Under the pieces are notes generated by a model that made no database searches, was not told where the DNA came from, and worked only from the letters and a program-made list of their open reading frames with translations. A stretch of DNA of 64,000 nucleotides. Source: AC-32 sp963788215 (GTDB lineage: Bacteria; Actinomycetota; Thermoleophilia; Gaiellales; Gaiellaceae). Below are positions 47,431-55,233 of the stretch, piece after piece. Made by a program: the position numbers and the translations under genes. The stretch lies in contig CAWBFX010000003.1 of the NCBI GenBank assembly GCA_963788215.1, positions 310,001-374,000 on the forward strand, in the 5' to 3' direction. Every line of letters starts with the position of its first letter. The first letter of the stretch is position 1.

Positions 47431-48177
47431 GTGATTCTTCCAGGCGGCACCGTCACCTTTCTCTTCACCGACATCGAAGGCTCGACGCGCCTGCTCCAGG
47501 AGCTTGGCGACGAGTACGGCCAGGTGGTGACGGACCACCGGCGGCTCCTGCGTGACGTCTTCGCCGCCGCGGGTGGGCGCGAGGTCGACACGCAGGGCGA
47601 CGCGTTCTTCTACTCGTTCACGCGCGCCCGGGATGCCGTTCGCGGCGCAGTCGAGGGCCAGCGCGCGCTTGCATCCCACGCCTGGCCTCAGGGCGCCGAG
47701 GTACGGGTACGGATGGGGCTGCACACCGGCGAGCCCCACGTCGGCGACGAGGGCTACGTCGGAATGGACGTCGTGCGCGCCGCGCGGATCTGCTCGGCCG
47801 GCCACGGCGGACAGATCCTCGTCTCGGAGACGACCAGGGCGCTCGTCGGCAACGACCTCCCGGACGGCGTCAGCGTGCGCGATCTCGGCAAGCAGAACCT
47901 GAAGGACGTCCAGCGCGAGCACGTCTACGAGCTTTCGCTCCAAGAGGGGCCGGAGCAGTTCCCGCCGCTCAAGAGCCATCCGGGGGACAACTTCGAGCAG
48001 CGCTTCGAGCGGCGGATCGAGGAGTACGTCGAGAGCCAGATCGAGAAAGGCTTCAGCGGCGACTCGGTCGGAGTCGGGAAGGTCGCCGCAACCGGCCTCG
48101 GCCTCGCGGCAGGTGGCATCCTCATCTTCCTGCTCTTGGTGGCCGGGATCATCCTGCTCGTCAAGCTGGCGCTCTGA
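47431..48177 (+). CDS. Class III adenylate/guanylate cyclase with C-terminal membrane anchor
   Basis: About 248 residues. The catalytic domain starts GGTVTFLFTDIEGSTRLLQE (first metal Asp), then VDTQGDAFFYSFTRARDAVR (second metal Asp) and VRMGLHTGEPHVGDEGYVGM, RAARICSAGHGGQILVSETT, QNLKDVQREHVYELS. A linker with an acidic/aromatic helix (NFEQRFERRIEEYVESQIEK) leads to a single C-terminal helix LAAGGILIFLLLVAGIILLV. Most relatives have N-terminal anchors or fused ATPase/TPR parts, so a tail anchor is less usual. The start is GTG 47431 or TTG 47416. Confidence 0.87.
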   Translation: MILPGGTVTFLFTDIEGSTRLLQELGDEYGQVVTDHRRLLRDVFAAAGGREVDTQGDAFFYSFTRARDAVRGAVEGQRALASHAWPQGAEVRVRMGLHTGEPHVGDEGYVGMDVVRAARICSAGHGGQILVSETTRALVGNDLPDGVSVRDLGKQNLKDVQREHVYELSLQEGPEQFPPLKSHPGDNFEQRFERRIEEYVESQIEKGFSGDSVGVGKVAATGLGLAAGGILIFLLLVAGIILLVKLAL

Positions 48178-48179
48178 CC

Positions 48180-48716
48180 GTGACCGTGCTCGAGACCGAC
48201 CGCCTGCTGCTTCGCGCGCCTGTGCCCGAAGACGCGGAGGAGCTCGCGCCGATGTACGGCGACCCGGAGGTGATGCGCTACGTCGGCGCGGGCCGCACGC
48301 TCACGCCGGAGGAGACCGAGAGCTCGGTGCAGCGGACGATCGACACGTGGGCCGCCGACGGCTTCGGCCTGTTCACGGCCGTCCGCAAGGAGGACGACGC
48401 GCTGATCGGGCGCGTCGGCCTGATCCGCCGCAACACCGACACGTGGAAGACCGCGCGTGCGGGAGAGACCGGGCCGACGGAGCTCGAGGTGGGCTACACG
48501 ATCGGCCGGCCGTTCTGGGGCAAGGGCTACGCGACCGAGGCCGCCGCCGCGGCGCGCGACTTCGCGCTCGAGCGGCTCGGAGCCCGCCGGCTGATCGCGC
48601 TGATCATCCGCGGCAACGGCGCCTCGGAGAACGTCGCCCGCAAGCTCGGCTTCGAGTACGAGCGCGACGTCAAGTTCGGCCGCCGCGACGCCCAGCTATT
48701 CGCCCTCGAACGATGA
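48180..48716 (+). CDS. RimJ/RimL-type GNAT acetyltransferase (tandem copy 1)
   Basis: 178 residues, intact; start GTG 48180, 2 bp after the cyclase stop. ETDRLLLRAPVPEDAEELAP is the RimJ/RimL opening, GYTIGRPFWGKGYATEAAAA is the acetyl-CoA loop and GNGASENVARKLGFEYERDV the C-terminal block. Members acetylate N-termini of ribosomal proteins or small molecules; the target is unknown. Its stop overlaps the next GNAT start (ATGA). Confidence 0.85.
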   Translation: MTVLETDRLLLRAPVPEDAEELAPMYGDPEVMRYVGAGRTLTPEETESSVQRTIDTWAADGFGLFTAVRKEDDALIGRVGLIRRNTDTWKTARAGETGPTELEVGYTIGRPFWGKGYATEAAAAARDFALERLGARRLIALIIRGNGASENVARKLGFEYERDVKFGRRDAQLFALER

Positions 48717-49264
48717 GGCTCGAGACCGAGCGCCTGCTGCTGCGCATCCCGGAGGAGCGGGACGTCGACGGCTACCTCGAGGTCTACGGCGATCCCGACG
48801 TGATGCGGTTCCTCGGAGGCGCAAAGAGCAAGCGAGAAGATGTGGTTGCAGTTGTCGAGCGGATGCGCCGCCACTGGGACCGGCACGGCATCGGCCTCTT
48901 CAGCGTCGTCCGCAAGGAGGACGAGCGCCTGCTCGGGAGGGTCGGCTTCCTGCTCTGGGACCCGGTGCGCTGGGTGAACGCGATGCGCGCAGAGCTCGAC
49001 GGCGAGCTCGAGCTGGAGATCGGCTGGACGCTCGGGAGCGGGCACTGGAGCCGCGGCTACGCGACCGAGGCCGCGGTCGCCTGCCGCGACCTGGCGCTCG
49101 GCGAGCTCGGCTGGAAGCGCATCGTTTCCCTGATCGACCGCGACAACGCGGCCTCGATCCGGGTCGCGGAGAAGATCGGCGAGACCTTCGAGCGCGAGAT
49201 CGAGCGGCCCGAGCTCGACTACCGGCAGGGCCTCTGGTCGCTCGGCGAGAAGACCGGCGCATGA
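48713..49264 (+). CDS. RimJ/RimL-type GNAT acetyltransferase (tandem copy 2)
   Basis: 183 residues, intact; ATG 48713. Paralogous to the gene upstream: LETERLLLRIPEERDVDGYL, DPDVMRFLGGAKSKREDVVA, GWTLGSGHWSRGYATEAAVA (acetyl-CoA loop) and DNAASIRVAEKIGETFEREI. It arose by tandem duplication followed by strong divergence. The stop overlaps the decarboxylase ATG (ATGA). Confidence 0.85.
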   Translation: MRLETERLLLRIPEERDVDGYLEVYGDPDVMRFLGGAKSKREDVVAVVERMRRHWDRHGIGLFSVVRKEDERLLGRVGFLLWDPVRWVNAMRAELDGELELEIGWTLGSGHWSRGYATEAAVACRDLALGELGWKRIVSLIDRDNAASIRVAEKIGETFEREIERPELDYRQGLWSLGEKTGA

Positions 49265-50649
49265 GCGACGCGCGCGAGCTGCTGCGCCGGACGGCCGAGA
49301 TCGCGGCCGCGTACGTCGACAGCCTCGAGGAGCGCCCCGTCTTCCCCCAGGTCGAGCCGGAGGAGCTGCGCGCGGCGCTGGGCGGGCCGCTGCCCGAAGA
49401 GCCGCTGCCTGACGAGCAGGTGATCGAGGAGCTCACGCGCGCGGCAGAGCCCGGGCTGGTCGCGATGGGAAGCGGCCGCTACTTCGGGTTCGTGATCGGC
49501 GGCGCGCTGCCGGCGGCGCTCGCGGCCGACTGGCTCGCCTCCGCCTGGGACCAGAATGCGGGGCTCTACGTCGGCGGGCCCTCCGCGTCGGTCGTCGAGC
49601 AGGTCGCGCGCGAATGGATCGTCGAGCTGCTCGGCCTGCCGCCGGACTCGTCGATCGGCTTCGTCACCGGGACGCAGATGGCGCACGTCACCGGCCTCGC
49701 GGCAGCCCGCTGGCACGTGCTCGACGCGGCCGGCTGGGACGTGAACGCCCGCGGGCTGACGGAAGCGCCGCGCGTGCGCGTGATCGCGGGCGAGCAGCGG
49801 CACGCGACGGTCGACCGCGCGCTGCGCCTGCTTGGGCTCGGCACGCCTGAGCTCGTCGCGGCGGACGCGCAGGGACGGCTCGTACCGGAGTCGCTGCGCG
49901 AGGCCCTCTCCGGGGAGCGCGGGCCGACGATCGTCTGCGCGCAGGCGGGTGAGGTCAACACCGGCGCCTTCGACCCGCTGCCGGAGATCGCGGATCTCTG
50001 CGAGACGGCGGGCGCCTGGCTCCACGTCGACGGCGCCTTCGGCATCTGGGCGGCGGTCTCGCCGCGCCTACGCCATCTCGTCACGGGCCTCGAGCGCGCC
50101 GACTCGTGGACGACGGACGCGCACAAGTGGCTCAACGTTCCCTACGACTCCGGGATCGTCCTCTGCCGCCATCCCGAGTCGCACCGCGCGGCGATGACCA
50201 CGAGCGCCTCGTACCTGATCCAGGACGAGGGCGCGCAGCGCGTGCGCGACCAGGTCGACTGGGTGCCGGAGTTCTCGCGGCGGGCGCGGGGGTTCGCCGT
50301 CTACGCGGCGCTGCGCTCGCTCGGCCGGAGCGGGCTCGTCGAGCTCGTCGAGCGCTGCTGCGACGCCGCCTCGCGCTTCGCCGAGCGGATCGTGGAGGTC
50401 GACGGGGCCGAGGTTCTGAACGAGGTCGTGCTCAATCAGGTGCTCTTCCGCTTCGAGTCGGACGAGCGCACGGACGAGGTGCTCGCGCAGGTGCAGGCCC
50501 GCGGCCGGGTCTGGATGAGCGGCACGAGCTGGAACGGGCGCAAGGCGATCCGGGTCTCGGTCTCGAACTGGCAGACCGGGGACGACGAGATCGAGCTGGC
50601 GGTCGAGGAGTTCCGCGCGGCTCAGGCCGGCCAGGTGCCAGCCCGGTAG
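49261..50649 (+). CDS. PLP-dependent group II decarboxylase / aminotransferase-class V-like protein
   Basis: 462 residues, intact. The fold-I PLP pattern: GLYVGGPSASVVEQVAREWI, SSIGFVTGTQMAHVTGLAAA, IVCAQAGEVNTGAFDPLPEI, GAWLHVDGAFGIWAAVSPRL (Asp for the pyridine nitrogen) and SWTTDAHKWLNVPYDSGIVL, where Lys in DAHKW binds PLP. The pattern is that of amino-acid decarboxylases (Glu/aromatic type). The substrate is not readable. The 3' end overlaps the convergent lyase gene by 28 bp. It is the fourth gene of the forward run cyclase-GNAT-GNAT-decarboxylase. Confidence 0.85.
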   Translation: MSDARELLRRTAEIAAAYVDSLEERPVFPQVEPEELRAALGGPLPEEPLPDEQVIEELTRAAEPGLVAMGSGRYFGFVIGGALPAALAADWLASAWDQNAGLYVGGPSASVVEQVAREWIVELLGLPPDSSIGFVTGTQMAHVTGLAAARWHVLDAAGWDVNARGLTEAPRVRVIAGEQRHATVDRALRLLGLGTPELVAADAQGRLVPESLREALSGERGPTIVCAQAGEVNTGAFDPLPEIADLCETAGAWLHVDGAFGIWAAVSPRLRHLVTGLERADSWTTDAHKWLNVPYDSGIVLCRHPESHRAAMTTSASYLIQDEGAQRVRDQVDWVPEFSRRARGFAVYAALRSLGRSGLVELVERCCDAASRFAERIVEVDGAEVLNEVVLNQVLFRFESDERTDEVLAQVQARGRVWMSGTSWNGRKAIRVSVSNWQTGDDEIELAVEEFRAAQAGQVPAR

Positions 50650-51470
50650 ACCTGCCCCTCGAGCTTCCGCCCGAGGATCCCTTCCAGCCACTGCGAGATC
50701 CGGATCAGGGCGTCGAGGTCCACCCCGGTCTCGACGCCTTCGTGCTCGAGCAGGTAAACGAGATCCTCGGTCGCGACGTTGCCGCTGGCGCGCGGTGCGT
50801 ACGGGCAGCCGCCGAGGCCGCCGATCGACGCGTCGAGAACGCCTGCGCCCGCCTCGAGCGCCGCGAGCGCGTTCGCGTAGCCCGTGTTCCGCGTGTTGTG
50901 GCCGTGGAACCCGGCCGCCCGCGTGCGCCCGACGAGCTCGCGCACCTCGTGCGGCGCCGCCACGCCGATCGTGTCGGCGAGGACGACCTCCGCGCCCTCG
51001 AAGCGCGCTGCGAGGGCGTTCACGGCACCCGGGTCGACCCGGCCTTCGAACGGGCAGCCGAAGGCGACGCTGATCGTGACCGTCGCCGGAGCGCCCGCCG
51101 CCGCCAGGATCCGCTCGACGCGCTCGGTGGCCTCGACGAGGGTCGCGTTCCCGTTGCGGCGGTTGAACTCCTCGGTCGCGCCGAGGGTCGCGTTCAGCCG
51201 GTCGAGCTTGGAAGCCCGGAAGCGCTCGGCGCCCTCCTCGTTGAGGACGAGGCCCGAGTACTCGGTCCCGTCACGCCGCTCGATCCCCTCGACGACGTCC
51301 TCGGCGCCGGCCATCTGCGGCACCCGGTCGGGCCGCACGAAGCTGACTGCCTCGACGCGCCGTAGGCCCGCCTCCGCGAGCCGGTTGACGAGGTCGGCGC
51401 GGACGGCGGGCTCAAGAACCTCGTGCTCGTTCTGGAGCCCGTCGCGCGGGCCGACGTCGCAGACGATCAA
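50622..51470 (-). CDS. Hydroxymethylglutaryl-CoA lyase-type enzyme
   Basis: 282 residues from a TTG overlapping the upstream stop (TTGA). DRE-TIM metallolyase: LIVCDVGPRDGLQNEHEVLE carries the R-D pair, RVEAVSFVRPDRVPQMAGAE, VTISVAFGCPFEGRVDPGAV and FHGHNTRNTGYANALAALEA carry metal ligands, and GLGGCPYAPRASGNVATEDL has the mobile-loop catalytic Cys of HMG-CoA lyase. It would split HMG-CoA to acetyl-CoA and acetoacetate in leucine degradation, fitting a genome with two Liv importers. Related 4-hydroxy acid aldolases are possible. Confidence 0.88.
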   Translation of the reverse strand: MIVCDVGPRDGLQNEHEVLEPAVRADLVNRLAEAGLRRVEAVSFVRPDRVPQMAGAEDVVEGIERRDGTEYSGLVLNEEGAERFRASKLDRLNATLGATEEFNRRNGNATLVEATERVERILAAAGAPATVTISVAFGCPFEGRVDPGAVNALAARFEGAEVVLADTIGVAAPHEVRELVGRTRAAGFHGHNTRNTGYANALAALEAGAGVLDASIGGLGGCPYAPRASGNVATEDLVYLLEHEGVETGVDLDALIRISQWLEGILGRKLEGQVYRAGTWPA

Positions 51471-51859
51471 AGACCCGTCGTCTCGACCCGTTCCGGCCGG
51501 ATCTTCACCGTGATGCGCTCCTCTTCGGGCTTGCGCCACGGGTACTCGTCCTGGCCGAGGTACTTCTTCGCCAGCTTGTCGATCTGGTCGTCGGCGCCGT
51601 CGGTCGTGAGCTCCGCGGTGCCGCTCACGGCGACCCACCGGTAGGCGTCCTCCGGGTCGACCACGATCAGCGACACGCGCGGATCCTGGCGGAGGTGCCG
51701 CTCCTTCGCGCGACCAACCGCGGTGTTGAACATCACGACGTCGGTGTCGACGTCGACCCAGACGACGGTGCTGTGCGGCGAGCCGTCGGGCCTGAGCGTC
51801 GTCGCCGCGCCCGCGAACGGCTTCTCCAGGAAATCGCGTGCTTTCTCGTCAAGGGCCAT
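51467..51859 (-). CDS. PPOX-class F420/FMN-dependent split-barrel protein
   Basis: 130 residues, intact. Split-barrel flavin fold: GAATTLRPDGSPHSTVVWVD, VMFNTAVGRAKERHLRQDPR, VSLIVVDPEDAYRWVAVSGT, QIDKLAKKYLGQDEYPWRKP. This is the pattern of the F420-dependent pyridoxamine-phosphate-oxidase-like group common in actinobacteria. F420 use is inferred from the family. The start has a Shine-Dalgarno (GGAGGTGGGGG before ATG 51859). Operon with the HMG-CoA-lyase-like gene. Confidence 0.85.
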   Translation of the reverse strand: MALDEKARDFLEKPFAGAATTLRPDGSPHSTVVWVDVDTDVVMFNTAVGRAKERHLRQDPRVSLIVVDPEDAYRWVAVSGTAELTTDGADDQIDKLAKKYLGQDEYPWRKPEEERITVKIRPERVETTGL

Positions 51860-51900
51860 CCCCCACCTCCATGTCGACTGGGACTTAGGCTAGTCGGTGG

Positions 51901-52914
51901 ATGGACGTTGCCGCGGTCGTCGCCGCAGGTCTGCCCGGGCTGGCCGTCGCGGCTCCGGGAGGGGAGGCGGCCGCAGGGCTCGCGAACCTCGAGACCGGCG
52001 AGCCGGTGACGCCGCAGCACCGCTTCCGCATCGGCAGCGTCAGCAAGACGTTCATCGCGGCCGTCGTCCTGCAGCTCGTGGACGAGGGCGCGCTCGCGCT
52101 CGACGGCGAGGCCGATCCAGTCGTGCCCGGGATCGGCGTGCGCCAGCTCCTCAACCACACGAGCGGCCTGCCGAACCCGGATCTGCTCGAGGACATGACC
52201 ACGCTCTTCGAGCCCTATCGCAGGGACCCGAAGCACCGCTGGGAGATGACCCAGGACGAGCTGCTGGAGCGCACGCTGAAGCAGCCTCGGCTCTTCCCGC
52301 CCGGCGAAGGGTGGTCGTACTCCGGCACCAACTACCTCGCGCTGGGCTTGCTCGTCGAGGAGACGACGGGCACGAGCATCCGGGAGCAGCTGAAGACGCG
52401 CGTGATCGACCCTCTGGGGCTCGAGAGCACCGACCTCCCCGACGACATCACCGAGACGGACGGCCTGGCGCGCGGCTACCTGCCGCCCGACAACCCGGTC
52501 CTGCCCGGCCCCGAGCCGGTGGACGTGACCGAGCTCGACCTTCCGTTCAACTGGGCCGGAGGAGGCGTCGTCTCCACCCCGGGGGACGTCGCGCGCTTTC
52601 TCGAGGCGCTGCTCGGAGGCGACCTGCTTCCCGCGGGGCTCCGCGCCGAGATGCTCCGCACGGTGCCGTCCGACTGGCCCGAGACGGACGAGTACGGGCT
52701 CGGAATCGGGCGGATCGGGTCGCTGATGGGGACGGTCACGTCGCCGTGCGGTCCGGCCTGGGGCCACCTCGGCTTCTCCGCCGGCTACATCACGATCGCG
52801 CTCGCGAGCGAGGACGGGGCGCGCCAGGTCGTGGTCACCGCGAACTGGCACGTCATGACCGAGGACTTCTGGAAGCCCCTCGGCGAGCTGGTGTGGTCGG
52901 CCTACTGCGGCTAG
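51901..52914 (+). CDS. Beta-lactamase-class C-like serine hydrolase
   Basis: 337 residues, intact. Catalytic motifs: SxxK in FRIGSVSKTFIAAVVLQLVD, YxN in GWSYSGTNYLALGLLVEETT, and HLG in WGHLGFSAGYITIALAS. VRQLLNHTSGLPNP is the usual class C-like block. There is no signal peptide, so it is probably cytoplasmic: an esterase or peptidase rather than a true beta-lactamase. The TAG stop shares the tetranucleotide CTAG with the stop of the convergent transporter. Confidence 0.87.
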   Translation: MDVAAVVAAGLPGLAVAAPGGEAAAGLANLETGEPVTPQHRFRIGSVSKTFIAAVVLQLVDEGALALDGEADPVVPGIGVRQLLNHTSGLPNPDLLEDMTTLFEPYRRDPKHRWEMTQDELLERTLKQPRLFPPGEGWSYSGTNYLALGLLVEETTGTSIREQLKTRVIDPLGLESTDLPDDITETDGLARGYLPPDNPVLPGPEPVDVTELDLPFNWAGGGVVSTPGDVARFLEALLGGDLLPAGLRAEMLRTVPSDWPETDEYGLGIGRIGSLMGTVTSPCGPAWGHLGFSAGYITIALASEDGARQVVVTANWHVMTEDFWKPLGELVWSAYCG

Positions 52915-54263
52915 GTCAGCGCTTCGCCGCGGGTCTCGCGGCCGAACAGCGCCGCGACGACACCTCCGGCGGCCATCACGATCGCGACGAAGGTCAGCGA
53001 CCACGTCGTGCTGCCGGTCGCGTCCTTCAGGTTGCCGAAGATGTACGGGCCGGCGATCGCGGCAGCCTTGCCGACGCCTTCCATCAGGCCGAAGGCGCTC
53101 GAGCGCAGCCGGGTCGGGAAGAGCTCGGCCGTGTACGGGTAGACCGCTCCCCAGGCGCCGAGGTTGAAAAAGCCGACGAAGAAGAGCGCGGTGATGTAGA
53201 CGCTCTCCGTGTCGGCCGCGGCGAACGCGTACGCGGAGACCCCGCCCAGGATGAGGAATGCCGCGAGCGTCGGCTTGCGGCCGATCCGCTCGACGAGCCA
53301 GATCGCCGCGGCGTACCCGGGGAACTGCGAGAGGGCGCTCAGCGTGAGCAGCAGGTACACGTCCACGTGGAAGCTCTTCTCGGCCTCGAGCACGAACGGC
53401 AGCCAGAGGAAGAGCCCGTAGTACGAGACGTTCAGCGCCATCCAGATCAGCGCCGTCGGGACCGCGCGGCTGCGCAGACGCTGGGCGAAGAGCTCGCGCA
53501 TCGATGAGCGCGGCTCTTCCGGCGCCTGGAAGTCGGTCGGCTCGACCGGCCGGCCGGTGATCTCGGTGAGCACTTCCGCCGCCTCCTTGGAACGGCCCTG
53601 GCGCGCGAGGAAGTACGGGCTCTCCGGCAGCGAGCGCCGCACGACGAACGCGAGGAAGGCCGGGAACGCCGCCGCCAGGAACAGGTAGCGCCAGCTCCAG
53701 TCGCCGAACCGGTCGAAGGTCGGACCGAGGAAGATGTACGACAGCCCGGTCGCGGCGAGCAGTCCCACCGGCCACCAGAGGTCGAGGAAGACGAGCAGCC
53801 GCCCGCGGCGCTGGGGCGGCAGGTACTCGGCCAGCATCGAAGGGTCGACGACGAGCATCCCGCCGAGCCCGAGGCCGGCGAGGAAGCGGAACGTCATCAC
53901 TGACCACGGCCCCCACGCGAATGCCGTGACGGCGGTGAAGGCCGCGTACCAGAGGATCGAGTACTGGAAGATCGCCCGCCGCCCGATGCGGTCGGCCGTC
54001 CGGCCGAGCAGGAGCGAGCCGCAGAGCGAGCCGGCCAGCGCGGCGCTGTTGACGAGCCCCTGCATGCGCCCGTCGAGGTTCCAGAGCCCGGCGAAGATCG
54101 GCGCGACGAAGCCGACGAGCAGGATCTCCATCGCGACGAACGTCCACGCCGCTCCCGTGACGACGATCGCCTTGCGGTGGAACCGCGAGAGGCCGCCCTC
54201 ACGGAGGACGTCCTCGACGTCTCGCGTGGCGGTGACCGGAGGCTCGAGTGTGGTCGTCGTCAT
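52911..54263 (-). CDS. MFS transporter, sugar/aromatic-acid porter type
   Basis: 450 residues, intact. Twelve helices in two halves; the loop 2-3 motif is GSLLLGRTADRIGRRAIFQY, and the second-half repeat is VERIGRKPTLAAFLILGGVS. GGMLVVDPSMLAEYLPPQRR and AVYPYTAELFPTRLRSSAFG are the 'AEyfP..RG' and 'ElFPTrlR' motifs of metabolite:H+ symporters. The substrate is unknown. It is divergent from the Nudix-HTH regulator, and the 25-bp inverted repeat at 54273-54297 starts 10 bp upstream of its ATG, so it is probably regulator-controlled. Confidence 0.9.
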   Translation of the reverse strand: MTTTTLEPPVTATRDVEDVLREGGLSRFHRKAIVVTGAAWTFVAMEILLVGFVAPIFAGLWNLDGRMQGLVNSAALAGSLCGSLLLGRTADRIGRRAIFQYSILWYAAFTAVTAFAWGPWSVMTFRFLAGLGLGGMLVVDPSMLAEYLPPQRRGRLLVFLDLWWPVGLLAATGLSYIFLGPTFDRFGDWSWRYLFLAAAFPAFLAFVVRRSLPESPYFLARQGRSKEAAEVLTEITGRPVEPTDFQAPEEPRSSMRELFAQRLRSRAVPTALIWMALNVSYYGLFLWLPFVLEAEKSFHVDVYLLLTLSALSQFPGYAAAIWLVERIGRKPTLAAFLILGGVSAYAFAAADTESVYITALFFVGFFNLGAWGAVYPYTAELFPTRLRSSAFGLMEGVGKAAAIAGPYIFGNLKDATGSTTWSLTFVAIVMAAGGVVAALFGRETRGEALT

Positions 54264-54272
54264 CTTCGGCTA

Positions 54273-54297
54273 GGTTTACGACTGTGAGTCGAAAACC
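54273..54297. promoter_or_regulatory. Predicted operator between the MFS gene and the Nudix-HTH gene
   Basis: Arms GGTTTACGACT and AGTCGAAAACC are inverted repeats matching at 10 of 11 positions around a GTG centre. It is the only AT-rich stretch in the gap and lies 9 bp from the MFS ATG and 19 bp from the regulator's preferred GTG. Position and symmetry fit a dimeric winged-helix regulator controlling both genes. Confidence 0.7.
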
Positions 54298-54316
54298 TGG
54301 GCAGGAGTCTAGCAGG

Positions 54317-54988
54317 GTGCGGCCCGCCCACGTGACGCTGGCGGTCGTGCTGCAGGTGCGCGACGAACGGCTGCAGGCGCTGCTGTGGCAGCGGGCACGC
54401 GAGCCGTTCCTCGGCGCCTGGTCCCTCCCGGGCGGCTACCTCGAGCCCGGCGAGACGCTGGAGGAGTCGATTCGCCGGCACCTGGCGGTCAAGGTCGACG
54501 TCCGCGAGCTCGCGCACCTCGAGCAACTCGAGACGCTGAGCCATCCCGGCAGGAACCCGCTCGAGTGGGAGCTGGCAAACGCCTACCTCGGCCTCGTCCC
54601 CGCCGGGGTCGATCCGGCGGTCCCGGAGGACACCCGCTGGCATCCGCTCTCCCGCCTGCCGGAGCTCGCGTTCGACCACCGCTCGATCGTGATCGCGGGC
54701 CGCGACCGCCTGCGCGCGAAGCTCTCGTACACGAACGTCGGCTTCGCGCTCGCGCCGCCGGAGTTCACGCTGTCCCAGCTGCGGGAGATCTACGTCGCCG
54801 CCCTCGGGCACGAGGTCTCGGCCACCAACCTCCAGCGGGTACTCCTGCGCCGCGGCGTCCTCGAGGCGACCGGCGAGCGCCGCGCCTCGGGCCGCGCGGG
54901 CGGCCGGCCGGCCGAGCTCTATCGCTTCCGCTCGCGGCGCCTGGAGATCACCGACCAGTTCGCCGTTCTGAGACCACCGGGCGTCTAG
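54317..54988 (+). CDS. Nudix-domain transcriptional regulator (NrtR/NdxR-like)
   Basis: About 223 residues. N-terminal Nudix domain: VTLAVVLQVRDERLQALLWQ, EPFLGAWSLPGGYLEPGETL, EESIRRHLAVKVDVRELAHL. The Nudix box GX5EX7REUXEEXGU is degenerate (RRHLAVKVDV), as in regulators that bind but may not hydrolyse nucleotides. C-terminal winged helix: FTLSQLREIYVAALGHEVSA, TNLQRVLLRRGVLEATGERR. Start GTG 54317 is chosen for its AGGAG 9 bp upstream and because GTG 54284 lies inside the palindrome. It probably represses the divergent MFS gene and itself. Confidence 0.85.
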   Translation: MRPAHVTLAVVLQVRDERLQALLWQRAREPFLGAWSLPGGYLEPGETLEESIRRHLAVKVDVRELAHLEQLETLSHPGRNPLEWELANAYLGLVPAGVDPAVPEDTRWHPLSRLPELAFDHRSIVIAGRDRLRAKLSYTNVGFALAPPEFTLSQLREIYVAALGHEVSATNLQRVLLRRGVLEATGERRASGRAGGRPAELYRFRSRRLEITDQFAVLRPPGV

Positions 54989-55007
54989 AGCGGCGTAGAC
55001 TCACCGC

Positions 55008-55202
55008 ATGGGAATCAGATCGTGGTTCAAGAAGCGGGAGAAGCGCCAAGACGCCGAGGAGGTCAAGCGCGTCGAGGACGCGATGTTCGACACGCCGGAG
55101 GAGCAGCGCATGCAGTCGGGCGACATCCAGGGACTTCAGGCCGATCGCCAGGCCGGGATGCTCATGCGCGAACCCGGATCGTTCGAGGAACACGACCGCT
55201 GA
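55008..55202 (+). CDS. Small charged protein of unknown function
   Basis: 64 residues, very rich in Lys, Arg, Glu, Asp and Gln (WFKKREKRQDAEEVKRVEDA), predicted as one or two helices without membrane segments. There is no Shine-Dalgarno; TAGACT 7 bp before the ATG could be a -10 of a leaderless transcript. Spacing between flanking genes and a clean frame support it being real. No family recognised. Confidence 0.55.
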   Translation: MGIRSWFKKREKRQDAEEVKRVEDAMFDTPEEQRMQSGDIQGLQADRQAGMLMREPGSFEEHDR

Positions 55203-55233
55203 CCGCTGAGCCGCGAACGCGGCGCCGGCCGGC

